DNA of 19,994 nucleotides, taken from assembly GCA_027030565.1 (NCBI GenBank), contig JALVEU010000384.1:1-19994 (forward strand). Reading direction: 5' to 3'. Positions 1 through 8,259 of the stretch are shown here, piece after piece (the first letter of the stretch is position 1; each line of letters starts with the position of its first letter). Source of the stretch: Gammaproteobacteria bacterium. GTDB taxonomy: Bacteria > Pseudomonadota > Gammaproteobacteria > JAJDOJ01. The notes below the pieces were generated by a model. It was not told the origin of the DNA. It did not search any database and saw nothing but the letters and a program-made list of their open reading frames with translations. The position numbers and the translations under genes are program-made.

Positions 1-678
1 CTTCAGATCCCCGAATAGCATCGCCTTCCCCCCTGCCTCGTTGCAGGCCACCACGCAGGCCGGCTGCTCGCCGGCATCCACCCGGTGCACGCACAGCGTG
101 CAGGACTCGACGGTGCCCTTGCCCCGCGGGGCATGGGGTTTCTGGCCCTCCAGCGTCTCGTGCACGAACGAACGCGCCTTATACGGGCACGCCATCATGC
201 AGTAGCGGCAGCCGATGCAGATGTGTTTGTCCACCAGCACCACACCGTCGATGCGACGGAACGAGGCACCCGTGGGACACACGTCCGCACAGGGGGCCGT
301 CTCGCAATGCTGACACATCATGGGCAGGGACATGACGTGCCCGCTGGACGGGTCTTTCACCGTCAGCTTGCGGATCCAGTGAGCCCGCTGGTCGGGTCGG
401 GAATGCTTCTCGTTTTCTCCCCACCCGTTCTCGGTCTGGCAGGCCCGCACGCATACGTCGCAATCGGTGGCGCACTTGGTCGTGTCGATGAGCAGGCCCC
501 AGCGCACCCGATCCGTGACCGGTGCATCCGGGGCCTTGGCTTCGGCCAGGCCGTAGAGCAACACGCCGGGCGCCAGAGAGAGACCCGCCGCACCGGCCAC
601 GCCTGCGAGAAACCGCCGGCGCGCCGCCTCTTCGGGCGCCAGCCGCGCCTCGCCGTCTCTTGCGTTGTTCTCCGTCAT
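1..678 (-). CDS. dsrO: DsrO, periplasmic iron-sulfur subunit of DsrMKJOP (partial, 3' end outside window)
   Basis: Reading from an ATG at 678 to the window edge gives 226 codons with no stop, so the gene runs off the left side. The N-terminus carries a twin-arginine signal (RRRFLAG near residue 20) followed by a hydrophobic stretch, indicating folded export to the periplasm. Sixteen cysteines sit in four ferredoxin-type groups: C69/73/76/80, C122/125/130/134, C154/157/160/164 and C193/196/208/212. This fits a four-cluster electron-transfer subunit of the NrfC/DmsB type. In the Dsr complex, DsrO passes electrons between the cytochrome DsrJ and the membrane protein DsrP. It follows dsrJ by 28 bases; dsrP is expected just beyond the window. 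The Shine-Dalgarno is weak (AGGG about 8 bases upstream). Identity rests on motifs plus operon position. Confidence 0.93.
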   Translation of the reverse strand, partial: MTENNARDGEARLAPEEAARRRFLAGVAGAAGLSLAPGVLLYGLAEAKAPDAPVTDRVRWGLLIDTTKCATDCDVCVRACQTENGWGENEKHSRPDQRAHWIRKLTVKDPSSGHVMSLPMMCQHCETAPCADVCPTGASFRRIDGVVLVDKHICIGCRYCMMACPYKARSFVHETLEGQKPHAPRGKGTVESCTLCVHRVDAGEQPACVVACNEAGGKAMLFGDLK

Positions 679-706
679 GTTCACGCCAACCCTGTTTGAA
701 TCCGGC

Positions 707-1102
707 TCACTTGGCGGCCTTCTCCGGCCCATCGAAATGGCACTCGAAACAGTCGATGCGCACCGCCGCGTACTGGTGGCAGGCGTTGCAGAAATGATCC
801 GGATCGGTGTGCTTCGGATAGCTGCCATCCGCGCGGGGCTGCACATGACAGTTCAGGCAGTTCTTGAGGCTGTGCTTGCGCGTGCGGATACCCCAGTGCA
901 TGGTCTCGTCCCGCTGGTGCAGGATGAATTCGTAATGCCTGTGGCGCATCACGTCCGTATCCTCGACGCATGACGTCGCCACTTCCGGGGGCACTTTCTG
1001 CGGCTGGGGCAGCGGAACGCGCCCCGCCTCGGCCGCCGCTGCGACCATCAGGCCCGCCGCAAGCATCCCCACTGCCCACCGAGGGCGTCGAATCGCTTTC
1101 AT
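707..1102 (-). CDS. dsrJ: DsrJ, periplasmic triheme cytochrome c
   Basis: A protein of 131 residues with an uncleaved-looking or cleavable N-terminal hydrophobic segment (residues 10-27). It has three CxxCH heme-binding motifs, CLNCH, CNACH and CFECH, so it binds three c-type hemes in the periplasm. A separate cysteine near residue 45 (TSCVED) corresponds in position to the cysteine proposed as an unusual axial heme ligand in Allochromatium vinosum DsrJ. I chose the ATG at 1102 because GGGGAG lies five bases upstream; an in-frame GTG directly before it would leave only two bases of spacing. The gene sits 21 bases after dsrL and 28 before dsrO. Its hemes need the Ccm system, which is encoded at the other end of this window. 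Known role: electron transfer across the membrane in DsrMKJOP. Confidence 0.95.
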   Translation of the reverse strand: MKAIRRPRWAVGMLAAGLMVAAAAEAGRVPLPQPQKVPPEVATSCVEDTDVMRHRHYEFILHQRDETMHWGIRTRKHSLKNCLNCHVQPRADGSYPKHTDPDHFCNACHQYAAVRIDCFECHFDGPEKAAK

Positions 1103-1123
1103 CACGTCTCCCCCGGCCCGGGC

Positions 1124-3082
1124 TCATTCCCCGAGTGCCATGTCGATGTAACCCGTCGGACAGACGTCCGAACAGATGTGACAGCCGATGCAGCGGTCGT
1201 AGTGGGTATCCACGTACCGCCCATAGGCCCGCTTGTCCTTGGGCACCCGGTATACCGCATCCTGCGGGCAGAACACGACGCAGTTGTCGCACTCGAAACA
1301 CATGCCGCAGCTCATGCAGCGGTCGGCCTCGGCGATGGCCTCCTCTTCGGGCAGGCCCACCACACGTTCCTGGAAGTGGCCCAGCACCTCGTCCACGGAT
1401 GGCCCGATCTCCTCGCGCTTGTGCCGAGGCGTGTACTCGAAGTGGCCCAGGAACATCTTCTCCGTGGTGATGATCTCGTTGGCGGCCCGGTCCTCGTAGT
1501 TGTGGATCGCCCAGTCGCCGAACGAAGTGCCGCGAAGATCGCCCATCTTCTCCGGATCGAACCGCTCCGGGGCCTTGCCCGCCTCGCGCAGCTTGTCCAA
1601 CAGACTGAAGTGATGCACATCCACCTTCGGGCGCCGGGGCATCTCCTCGTGCTTGAGGAACGCATCGATGCTCTCCGAGGCGATCCAGGCCTGGCCAATG
1701 GCCGTGGTGAGCAGGTGCGGGCGTACAACGTCACCGGCCACGAAGTGCCCCGGACGACCGGGTACCGAGTAGTTCTTGTCGGCATCGATGAGACCTCGCT
1801 CGTTGGCCAGATCCTCGAAGCCCTCCAGATCCGTCTGCTGGCCGATGGCCGCCACGATGAGGTCCGCTTCCAGCACGAACTCCGTTCCCTCACGGGGCAC
1901 TGGTCGTCCCTCCACCATGTCGCACTCGGCCATCTTGAGGCCCTTGGCACGGCCGTTCTCATCGAGAATCACCTCCAAGGGCATCACGCCCGTGAGGATG
2001 CGCACGCCTTCGTGCTCGGCCTCTTCGACCTCGTGATCCTGGGCCATCATCTGGCCACGCGGGAACAACGAAGTGAGCGTGACCTCCGCCCCGGTCTTGG
2101 CCGCGGCGATCGCCGAGTCATGCGCCGCATAGCCGCCGATGACCCGCTCCGGCAACTGTTCCTCCGGGATCTCCTCCAAGGCACCCAGACGGCGCGCCAC
2201 CGAAACCACGTCGATGGAGGTATCTCCACCGCCCACGCAGACCACCTTCTTCGGTACGAATTTCAGCGCCCCTTTGTTGAAGGCCTGGAGGAACTCCACG
2301 CCACCCACGCAATTGGGTGCATCACCACCCGGCACGGGAAGCTGACGTCCCTTCTGGGTGCCCACCGCCCAGAGGATGGCATCGAATTCCTTCTCCAGTT
2401 CTTCCACGGAGACGTCGCGCCCCACCTTGGTGTTGGTGCGTACCTCGATGCCGTCCAAGGACGTGATCCGTCCGATCTCGGTGTCCAACACGTCACGTGG
2501 CACGCGGTAACCGGGGATGCCGTAACGGAACATGCCGCCGAGCTCGGGCTGCTCCTCGAAGATCACGCTGGCGTGGCCCCGGCGACGCAGCTGATAGGCC
2601 GCCGAAAGGCCGGCGGGCCCACCGCCCACGATGGCCACCTTCTTGCCCGACAACGGCGTTTCGACTTGATAGCCGAAGCCTTCTTTGCGTGCCGTGTCGC
2701 CGATGTATTGCTCCACGGAGTTGATACCGACGAAATCCTCCACCTTGTTGCGGTTGCAGCCGTCCTGGCAGGGCGCCGGGCACACGCGCCCCATCAGGGC
2801 CGGAAATGGATTGGCGTCCGTGGCACGCCGAAAGGCGTATTCCTGCATGCTCACGCCCTCGGGCGGATGCTCGATGCCCCGCACGATCTGCAACCAACCG
2901 CGAATGTCCTCACCCGAAGGGCAGCTCGCCTGGCACGGCGGCGTACGATGGACATAGGTCGGGCACTTGTGGGAGTGGTCGGCGATGAAAATCTTCTCCG
3001 TGAACCGCTTCCACTGGTTGTCGCCCTCCCGGAAACGCCGAAAGGTCAACTTTTTGCTCATCTCGTCGCTGGAAGTCGCCAT
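1124..3082 (-). CDS. dsrL: DsrL, NAD(P)H:acceptor iron-sulfur flavoprotein of the oxidative Dsr pathway
   Basis: A 652-residue protein resembling the small subunit of glutamate synthase with an added ferredoxin tail. The N-terminal cluster region has C40, C50, C54, C101, C105 and C109. The FAD-binding fingerprint GGGPAG lies at 153-158, the NAD(P)-binding fingerprint GGGDTS at 284-289, and a second FAD contact (FVAGD) near 447. The C-terminal 65 residues hold two [4Fe-4S] motifs: C589/592/595 with later cysteines 598, 601 and 605, and C631/634/637/641. In sulfur oxidizers DsrL binds DsrAB and takes electrons from sulfur oxidation to reduce NAD(P)+. An AAGGAG sequence seven bases before the ATG at 3082 supports the start. 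It lies between dsrK and dsrJ, as in A. vinosum. Confidence 0.95.
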   Translation of the reverse strand: MATSSDEMSKKLTFRRFREGDNQWKRFTEKIFIADHSHKCPTYVHRTPPCQASCPSGEDIRGWLQIVRGIEHPPEGVSMQEYAFRRATDANPFPALMGRVCPAPCQDGCNRNKVEDFVGINSVEQYIGDTARKEGFGYQVETPLSGKKVAIVGGGPAGLSAAYQLRRRGHASVIFEEQPELGGMFRYGIPGYRVPRDVLDTEIGRITSLDGIEVRTNTKVGRDVSVEELEKEFDAILWAVGTQKGRQLPVPGGDAPNCVGGVEFLQAFNKGALKFVPKKVVCVGGGDTSIDVVSVARRLGALEEIPEEQLPERVIGGYAAHDSAIAAAKTGAEVTLTSLFPRGQMMAQDHEVEEAEHEGVRILTGVMPLEVILDENGRAKGLKMAECDMVEGRPVPREGTEFVLEADLIVAAIGQQTDLEGFEDLANERGLIDADKNYSVPGRPGHFVAGDVVRPHLLTTAIGQAWIASESIDAFLKHEEMPRRPKVDVHHFSLLDKLREAGKAPERFDPEKMGDLRGTSFGDWAIHNYEDRAANEIITTEKMFLGHFEYTPRHKREEIGPSVDEVLGHFQERVVGLPEEEAIAEADRCMSCGMCFECDNCVVFCPQDAVYRVPKDKRAYGRYVDTHYDRCIGCHICSDVCPTGYIDMALGE

Positions 3083-3151
3083 CGTATTTCTCCTTCGAGA
3101 GCGAAAATGAATTCTGGTCGGAGTGGATCTCTGAATGCTTGGACCGGGCGC

Positions 3152-4681
3152 TCAGGCCGCCTCTGCCGTGTCCGCTTCGTCACCGGGCTCGTCCTTACCG
3201 CGGGTGAGGATGATTGCGTTACTCACCAGCTGGTGGACGCTCACAATCTGATCCATCGTGAAGCCGTAGTACGGCAGTACCTTGGTGAACTGACTCTTGC
3301 AGATGGCGCAGATCGCCGCCATGTGCGTGACCCCGTAGTTCTCCACCACGTCCTTGAGGGCCTCCATTCGGGGTAGTGCGCCCTTAATGCGGATTTCCAT
3401 GAGGTCATCGGTGAGCAGTCCACCGCCGCCGCCGCAGCAGAAGGTGGCCTCCTTGATGCCCCAGTCGTCCATGTCGTAGAAGTGGTTGCAGGTCGCCTTG
3501 ATGATCTCCCGCGGAATCACGAACTGCCCGCCTGGGAAGTTCCCCATGCGCGAGGCGCGTGCCACGTTGCACGAGTCGTGGAACGTGAGCACCATGTGAT
3601 CGTTCTCAGACTTGTCGAACTTGAGCCGGCCCTGCTGAATGAGGTCGTAGGTGAACTCGCAGATGTGCTGCGGCACCGGATAATTGGGATCCAGGAAGTC
3701 GAATGGACCGGCCAGCGTGTTCAGGAAACTGTAGGCCACCCGCCAGGCATGCCCGCACTCGCCGAAGACGATGCGTTTCACGCCCAGTTTGATGGCCGCC
3801 TCGCGGATGCGCAGGGCCACCCGGCGCATGTTCTCGTAGCTGCCGATGAACATGCCGAAGTTGGCGGCCTCCGAGGCGTACGAGCTGAGCGTCCAGGACA
3901 CGCCCGCCTCATGGAACACCTTGCCGTAACCGATGAGCCCATCCACGTGGGGCTCGGCGAAGAAATCTGCCGAAGGGGTGACCAGCAGGATCTCTGCACC
4001 CTCTTCGTCCAACGGATACCGCACCTTGACGCCGGTGTCTTCGTAGACCTCCTCCTCGAGCCCTTCCAAGGTGTCGGCGAGGGCCGGTTCCGGCAGACCC
4101 AGGTTGTTGCCGATCTTGAAGACCTTGCCGATGATCTCGTTGCAGTACTTCTGGCCCAGGCCGATGCTGTCCATGATTTCACGGGCGGCCATGGAGATCT
4201 CCGCCGTGTCGATCCCATAGGGGCAGTACACCGAGCAGCGGCGGCACTGGGAGCACTGGTGATAGTAGGCATACCAGTCGTCCAGGACCTCCCGGGTGAG
4301 ATCCACCGCCCCCACCAGCTTGGGGAAGTACTTGCCTGCGAAGGTGTAGTAGCGCCGGTAGACCTTGCGCAGCAGGTCCTGGCGCGCGACGGGCATGTTC
4401 TTGGGATCGGCCGTTCCCAGATAGTAGTGGCACTTGTCCGTACAGGCGCCACACTTGACGCAGGCATCCAGGAACACTTGCAGCGATCGGTACTTACCCT
4501 TGAGCTCGCCCAGCTTCTCGATGGCCACCTGCTGCCAGTTGTCCACCAGCTCGCCGGGATATCCCAGGGGCTCCTGGAACTCGGGCTTGGCAACGAAGGG
4601 CTTGCTGTGCTCCATCGCACCCGGCTTGATGTGGGGAACGATGGGGTATTCCTTCAGCTCAGGGATGTCGAATTCGGCCAT
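3152..4681 (-). CDS. dsrK: DsrK, cytoplasmic heterodisulfide-reductase-like catalytic subunit of DsrMKJOP
   Basis: A 509-residue HdrD-like protein. It has two ferredoxin-type [4Fe-4S] motifs, C74/77/80/84 and C143/146/149/153. Its C-terminal half has the CCG-type motif (CCGGGGG near 415) with partner cysteines in GECG (about 309), SCNVA (about 371) and CAIC (about 458). These ligate the noncubane-type cluster thought to act on the DsrC disulfide/trisulfide. The protein has no signal peptide and is expected on the cytoplasmic face, bound to DsrM. The C-terminal tail is acidic and Ala-rich. The ATG at 4681 has only a loose purine-rich upstream signal (GAGAGAG). It is flanked by dsrM (69-base gap) and dsrL (69-base gap). 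Confidence 0.95.
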   Translation of the reverse strand: MAEFDIPELKEYPIVPHIKPGAMEHSKPFVAKPEFQEPLGYPGELVDNWQQVAIEKLGELKGKYRSLQVFLDACVKCGACTDKCHYYLGTADPKNMPVARQDLLRKVYRRYYTFAGKYFPKLVGAVDLTREVLDDWYAYYHQCSQCRRCSVYCPYGIDTAEISMAAREIMDSIGLGQKYCNEIIGKVFKIGNNLGLPEPALADTLEGLEEEVYEDTGVKVRYPLDEEGAEILLVTPSADFFAEPHVDGLIGYGKVFHEAGVSWTLSSYASEAANFGMFIGSYENMRRVALRIREAAIKLGVKRIVFGECGHAWRVAYSFLNTLAGPFDFLDPNYPVPQHICEFTYDLIQQGRLKFDKSENDHMVLTFHDSCNVARASRMGNFPGGQFVIPREIIKATCNHFYDMDDWGIKEATFCCGGGGGLLTDDLMEIRIKGALPRMEALKDVVENYGVTHMAAICAICKSQFTKVLPYYGFTMDQIVSVHQLVSNAIILTRGKDEPGDEADTAEAA

Positions 4682-4750
4682 CGATTCGCTCTCTCTCGGC
4701 TTATGGGGTCGAGCATGTCCTGCGTGTGACCAACGGCGGTGTCGTCTTCC

Positions 4751-5506
4751 TCACCCGGCCGCGGCCTGCTGACGCTCCTTACGCTCCAATTCCTCGGCCC
4801 AGGGCGCGATGTGCCGTCGCTCGCGCGGATTGTCCACCTGATTGCGTGTGGGGCTGAAGAACACTCCCGGTGCGTGCAGGAGCTTGCTGAAGGGGAAGAC
4901 GATCATCAGCGTGGCAACCAACAGGAGATGGATGAGCAGCAATGGGTCGGCCGGCAAGGGTTGCCAGTCGAAGCGCATCAGCCCGAGGAAAAAGGCCTTC
5001 AGCGAGACGATGTCCGCATGCGCCACGAAGGTCATCGATGCCCCGCTGATACCGATGCCGAGCAACAGCGCGAGCATCAGGTGGTCCGAAGGGGCCGAGA
5101 TGTACCGCACGCGGTCCACCAGGAAGCGCCGCGCCCAGAGTCCGACCAGTCCACCCAGCATGGCAAACGCTGCGTACTTGCCGAACGGCTGAATCAGGCG
5201 CACCCACTCCCAGACCGGTTCCTGAAAGTACCGCAGGTGCCGCAGGAGCACCACGAGCAACGCTGCATGGAACGTCCAGCCGAACAACCAGGTCCACTTG
5301 TTGCCCTTGAACAGGCTGGCGAAGACTGTGACCTCCTTGAGCATGCGCAGCACCACGCCCCCCGTGGTCACTGGTGCCGGTGTCGTCGGGATCTTCAGCG
5401 GCTGCGGGGTCTTCCAGTACAGGCGGATCTTGTAGCCCAGCCCGAACAGCAACACGCCCGTGGCCACGTAGAACAGCAGCGCGTAAACGACGGTCAGAAA
5501 CGTCAT
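4751..5506 (-). CDS. dsrM: DsrM, membrane heme b subunit of DsrMKJOP
   Basis: About 251 residues, with several hydrophobic spans (residues near 5-22, 65-85, 105-125, 145-165 and 190-210) and conserved-looking histidines in or beside them, such as the FHAA and LRHLRYF segment. This matches the NarI-like quinone-reactive diheme b subunit DsrM, which passes electrons between the quinone pool and DsrK. The C-terminus is cytoplasmic and charged. I prefer the ATG at 5506; an in-frame GTG at 5518 overlaps the GAGGAG ribosome-binding sequence and is unlikely to be used. The gene is separated from dsrC by a gap holding a strong hairpin, so it may be translated from a separately processed or less abundant part of the mRNA (inference). 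Confidence 0.93.
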   Translation of the reverse strand: MTFLTVVYALLFYVATGVLLFGLGYKIRLYWKTPQPLKIPTTPAPVTTGGVVLRMLKEVTVFASLFKGNKWTWLFGWTFHAALLVVLLRHLRYFQEPVWEWVRLIQPFGKYAAFAMLGGLVGLWARRFLVDRVRYISAPSDHLMLALLLGIGISGASMTFVAHADIVSLKAFFLGLMRFDWQPLPADPLLLIHLLLVATLMIVFPFSKLLHAPGVFFSPTRNQVDNPRERRHIAPWAEELERKERQQAAAG

Positions 5507-5539
5507 GTTTCCGGTCACTCCTCGACAGCGGTACGGTGG

Positions 5540-5574
5540 CCCGGTGCCCGCCGCAGGCTGCGGCCGGCACCGGG
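5540..5574 (-). other. Hairpin between dsrC and dsrM
   Basis: Arms CCCGGTGCC (5540-5548) and GGCACCGGG (5566-5574) enclose a second perfect stem, GCCGCAG/CTGCGGC, with a single C-C mismatch between the two. In the leftward transcript it begins 13 bases after the dsrC stop codon and is not followed by a U-run, so it does not look like an intrinsic terminator. It could protect the 3' end of a dsrC-containing RNA or mark a processing point. Confidence 0.75.
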
Positions 5575-5587
5575 TGACAGCCGGGCT

Positions 5588-5920
5588 TCAGACGCAGCCC
5601 GTAGGCTTGGGAAGGCCCGCGTACTTACAGGCCTGCTTGGCGGGACCATAGGGAAACAGCTCGTAAAGGTACTTGCTGTTACCCTTCTCCTTGCCCAGCT
5701 TCTTGCCGATGGCCTTGGTCAACACGCGCACGGCCGGGGCGATCTGATACTCGTCGTAGTACTCCCGCAGGAAGTTGATCACTTCCCAATGGTTCTCCGT
5801 GAGATCCACGCCGTCGGCCTTGGCCATGGCCTCGGCCACTTCCGGGGTCCAGTCGTTGATGTTGGCCAGATAGCCTTCCTCGTCGGTCTCGATGACCTTT
5901 CCATTCACTTCAAGAGCCAT
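5588..5920 (-). CDS. dsrC: DsrC, sulfur-carrier substrate protein with both C-terminal cysteines
   Basis: A 110-residue DsrC/TusE-family protein starting MALEVNGK. The flexible C-terminal arm carries both functional cysteines: the penultimate C109 (GCV end) and C98, separated by ten residues (ACKYAGLPKP segment). This is the true DsrC pattern, as opposed to TusE, which has only the last one. The two cysteines carry a trisulfide in the sulfite reductase reaction. In oxidizers DsrC receives sulfur from DsrEFH and delivers it to DsrAB, and the resulting disulfide is handled by DsrMKJOP. TAGGAG lies nine bases before the ATG. It follows dsrH by 57 bases. A cysteine-less paralog is encoded at 11795-12133. 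Confidence 0.97.
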   Translation of the reverse strand: MALEVNGKVIETDEEGYLANINDWTPEVAEAMAKADGVDLTENHWEVINFLREYYDEYQIAPAVRVLTKAIGKKLGKEKGNSKYLYELFPYGPAKQACKYAGLPKPTGCV

Positions 5921-5977
5921 GTCGCTTTTCTCCTAGGTAATGTTTCCGTTCCACGCGCAGCTCGTCCGCCCGCCGGC

Positions 5978-6286
5978 TCAAAGCCACGCCTGCACGTTGT
6001 CGTGAGAGGTGACGAGATCGACGAATCCATCGTAGCCCACCACCTGGATTCCATCGATCAACCGGTCTTCCCTCAACCCCCGAGCCCGCAGGTCCGGACC
6101 CAACACATAGAACTTCACCCTGCCCATCGCCTCGGCCACCTCGCCGGAGACCCCCGTCCCCTTCAGGGCGCCATAGACGCCGTCCTCGAACAGGAGCACC
6201 GAAGCCCCATCCAGCGCGTGACCCAGACAAGACTGCAGCGCCGTCCGCTCGAACGGCGATTTGTTGACCGTGTGTAGCATCGCCAT
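5978..6286 (-). CDS. dsrH: DsrH (TusB-like), subunit of the DsrEFH sulfurtransferase
   Basis: A 102-residue protein beginning MAMLHTVNKSPFER, typical of DsrH/TusB. Cys20 (ALQSC) falls at the same position as the conserved cysteine of A. vinosum DsrH when counted from the ATG at 6286. The downstream ATG at 6280 has a better-spaced GGAG (six bases) and is the likelier translation start; the longer form is kept here because it matches the known numbering. It is the third subunit of the alpha2-beta2-gamma2 DsrEFH complex in the cytoplasm, which moves sulfane sulfur to DsrC. It lies 11 to 17 bases after dsrF, indicating coupled translation. Confidence 0.93.
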   Translation of the reverse strand: MAMLHTVNKSPFERTALQSCLGHALDGASVLLFEDGVYGALKGTGVSGEVAEAMGRVKFYVLGPDLRARGLREDRLIDGIQVVGYDGFVDLVTSHDNVQAWL

Positions 6287-6297
6287 CTCCGCACCCC

Positions 6298-6705
6298 TCA
6301 GAAGCTCAGCAGGACGTCTTGTTCGTCCATGATCCTGGCCAGTTCCTCCCGGGTCACCAGCCGGATGGAGTCCTTCTCGGCCCAGTCGTCGTCCTCGTCC
6401 TCATAGGTCAAGTGCTGCAGGTCGTCCAGCGTCAACCCCCGCTCCTCCAGCGACTCCTTCTCCACGTAGATCTTGGTGACGTCGTAGTCTCCAAGCGCTG
6501 CGTAGGTGGGTGAAAAGTTCTTCATCCCGATGCCACTGGTGTCCTGATCCTTGGTGAGCTGAAACACGCCGTCGTCCAGAAACGCCAGACTCACGTCCTG
6601 GTCGAACGCCGCGCCGATCAAGACCACCTCGAGCGACTCCAGTGCGTAGATGGTGCCGTACGGGGCCTTGCGGTTCACATACATGAATTTCTTGATCTCG
6701 GACAT
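6298..6705 (-). CDS. dsrF: DsrF (TusC-like), subunit of the DsrEFH sulfurtransferase
   Basis: A 135-residue DsrE/F-family protein (KKFMYVNRKAPYGTIYALES start) with the alternating beta-alpha pattern of the family. The LAFLDDGVFQL segment matches the TusC/DsrF core. No cysteine is present, consistent with DsrF being a structural partner, not the sulfur-binding subunit. The middle and C-terminal part is unusually rich in Asp and Glu (EDEDDDWAEKD). GAGGAGG, overlapping the dsrE stop codon, serves as its ribosome-binding site, six bases before the ATG at 6705. It works in a hetero-hexamer with DsrE and DsrH. Confidence 0.93.
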   Translation of the reverse strand: MSEIKKFMYVNRKAPYGTIYALESLEVVLIGAAFDQDVSLAFLDDGVFQLTKDQDTSGIGMKNFSPTYAALGDYDVTKIYVEKESLEERGLTLDDLQHLTYEDEDDDWAEKDSIRLVTREELARIMDEQDVLLSF

Positions 6706-6716
6706 CTACAGCCTCC

Positions 6717-7109
6717 TCAGTCGCCGAAGACCACCAACCGGTCGGCCTTGATGCCGGCCTCGATCAACTGACCGAGGCCCGAGATCCGGAACCGCGGCGC
6801 GATGTTGTCGGCGTCCTTGCCGTGACGCTTGGCCTCGTCCGGGTCGAGGATGCCGCGCCGCTGGGCAGCGGCCACGCACACCACCAAGTCCAGATCGTGC
6901 TGCTCGGCCAGCTCCTGCCACAGCTGCGTGATGTTGCGATCGTCCTGCGGCGGCACACCGAGGCGGGTGCCGTTGTAGACACCGTCGTGGTAGAAGAACA
7001 CGCGAAAGATCTCGTGACCCTTCTCCAGCGCCGCCTTGGTGAATTGATAGGCCGAGTCCGAGGCCTGATGATTGTATGGACCTTCGTTCACCATGATTGC
7101 CAGCTTCAC
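6717..7109 (-). CDS. dsrE: DsrE (TusD-like), sulfur-binding subunit of DsrEFH
   Basis: A 130-residue protein with the family core MVNEGPYNHQASDSAYQF. Cys78 (LVVCVAAAQRRGI) is exactly at the residue number of the A. vinosum DsrE cysteine that binds persulfide sulfur and transfers it to DsrC. The start is a GTG at 7109, supported by AGGGGG seven bases upstream and by the matching Cys78 numbering. It lies 30 bases after dsrB and 11 before dsrF. Together with dsrF and dsrH it marks the operon as oxidative, not sulfate-reducing. Confidence 0.95.
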   Translation of the reverse strand: MKLAIMVNEGPYNHQASDSAYQFTKAALEKGHEIFRVFFYHDGVYNGTRLGVPPQDDRNITQLWQELAEQHDLDLVVCVAAAQRRGILDPDEAKRHGKDADNIAPRFRISGLGQLIEAGIKADRLVVFGD

Positions 7110-7139
7110 GTCGATACCCCCTGAGCGGCCACCCCAACC

Positions 7140-8219
7140 TCAGAAGCGGATGTGTGTGGATGCGTTGAGCGAGCGACGTGCGCCCAGCCAGTTGTTGATG
7201 TGGTACTTGGTGAACGGCAGCCCGGTCTTCTCAAAGAATCTCGGCCAGCCGATGCGCTCGATCCAGTCGTTGATCCGCTCCCAGTCCTTGGCGTCTTCAC
7301 GATAGACCTCGAGGATGCGCTTGACGATGGCCGTGGCCTCGGGCCAGCGCGGCGGATTGTTGGGGATCCCAGCGGCCACGAGCTTGTGGAACGTGGGACG
7401 GCCGCGGGCATTGGAGTGGTTGCCGCCCACCCAGATGGCCAGCTTGGTGTGCTCGGCGTCGTTGATCTGCATGGGTGGGCACGGCGGATAGCAGGCACCG
7501 CAGCAGATGCACTTCTTCTCGTCCACCTCCAGCGAGGGCTTGCCGTTGACCAGCGCCGGACGGATCGCGGCCACCGGGCAGCGCGCCACCACGGAGGGAC
7601 GCTCGCAGACGTTGGCCACCAAATCGTGGTTGATCTTGGGCGGCTTGGTGTGCTGCACGTTGATGGCGATGTCGCCCTGCCCGCCGCAGTTGATCTGGCA
7701 GCAGGAGGTGGTGATGTGCACCCGGTTGGGCATGTTCCAGCTTTTGAACTCCTCGTAGAGCTCGTCCATCATCGCCTTGACCACGCCCGAGGCGTCGGTG
7801 CCCGGGATGTCGCAGTGCAGCCACCCCTGGGTGTGCGAGATCATCGTCACCGAGTTCTTGGTGCCGCCGACCACGAAACCCGCGTCCTCGAGCGCCTTGA
7901 TGAGGGGCTCGACCTTGGCCTCGTCGGCCACCATGTACTCGATGTTGCTGCGCAGCGTGAAACGCACATAGCCATCGCCGTACTCGTCACCGATCTCGCA
8001 GAGCTTGCGAAGCGTGAACAGATCCAGGATCCGCTGGGTGCCGGCCCGCACGGTCCAGATCTTCTCGCCGTTCTTGGCGACGTGGACCAGCACGCCGGGG
8101 CGCGGATCCTCGTGATAGGCCCAGTTGCCGTAGTGCTTGCGCATGAGCGGGTGCATGTACTGCAGCCCGTCGGGGCAGCCCGACTCGATGGGCGCGCGGT
8201 GTTCGGTATGAAGTGCCAT
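7140..8219 (-). CDS. dsrB: DsrB, beta subunit of reverse dissimilatory sulfite reductase
   Basis: A 359-residue sulfite reductase beta subunit. The siroheme/[4Fe-4S] region is visible around C136 and C173/C174/C178 (SCCQINCGGQGD). The inserted ferredoxin domain has C214 and C237/240/243/247 (CICCGACYPPC). DsrAB is a cytoplasmic alpha2-beta2 enzyme; in this pathway it releases sulfite from DsrC-bound sulfur, giving six electrons. GGGAG lies eight bases before the ATG at 8219. It is separated from dsrA by 90 bases that contain a long perfect hairpin, although both subunits are needed in equal amounts. Confidence 0.97.
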   Translation of the reverse strand: MALHTEHRAPIESGCPDGLQYMHPLMRKHYGNWAYHEDPRPGVLVHVAKNGEKIWTVRAGTQRILDLFTLRKLCEIGDEYGDGYVRFTLRSNIEYMVADEAKVEPLIKALEDAGFVVGGTKNSVTMISHTQGWLHCDIPGTDASGVVKAMMDELYEEFKSWNMPNRVHITTSCCQINCGGQGDIAINVQHTKPPKINHDLVANVCERPSVVARCPVAAIRPALVNGKPSLEVDEKKCICCGACYPPCPPMQINDAEHTKLAIWVGGNHSNARGRPTFHKLVAAGIPNNPPRWPEATAIVKRILEVYREDAKDWERINDWIERIGWPRFFEKTGLPFTKYHINNWLGARRSLNASTHIRF

Positions 8220-8259
8220 CTAGACTTCTCCCTGATGTAGGTCGCGTGAATTCGGTGCG

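Noticed and set aside
1178..3376. A 732-codon open frame on the plus strand opposite dsrL and part of dsrK
   Set aside because: It is an antisense shadow caused by high GC at third positions; its His/Ala/Leu/Val-rich composition has no recognisable motifs, while the minus strand encodes clear DsrL and DsrK.
3482..4729. A 415-codon plus-strand frame opposite dsrK
   Set aside because: Same antisense effect; low-complexity composition and no ribosome-binding site or domain.
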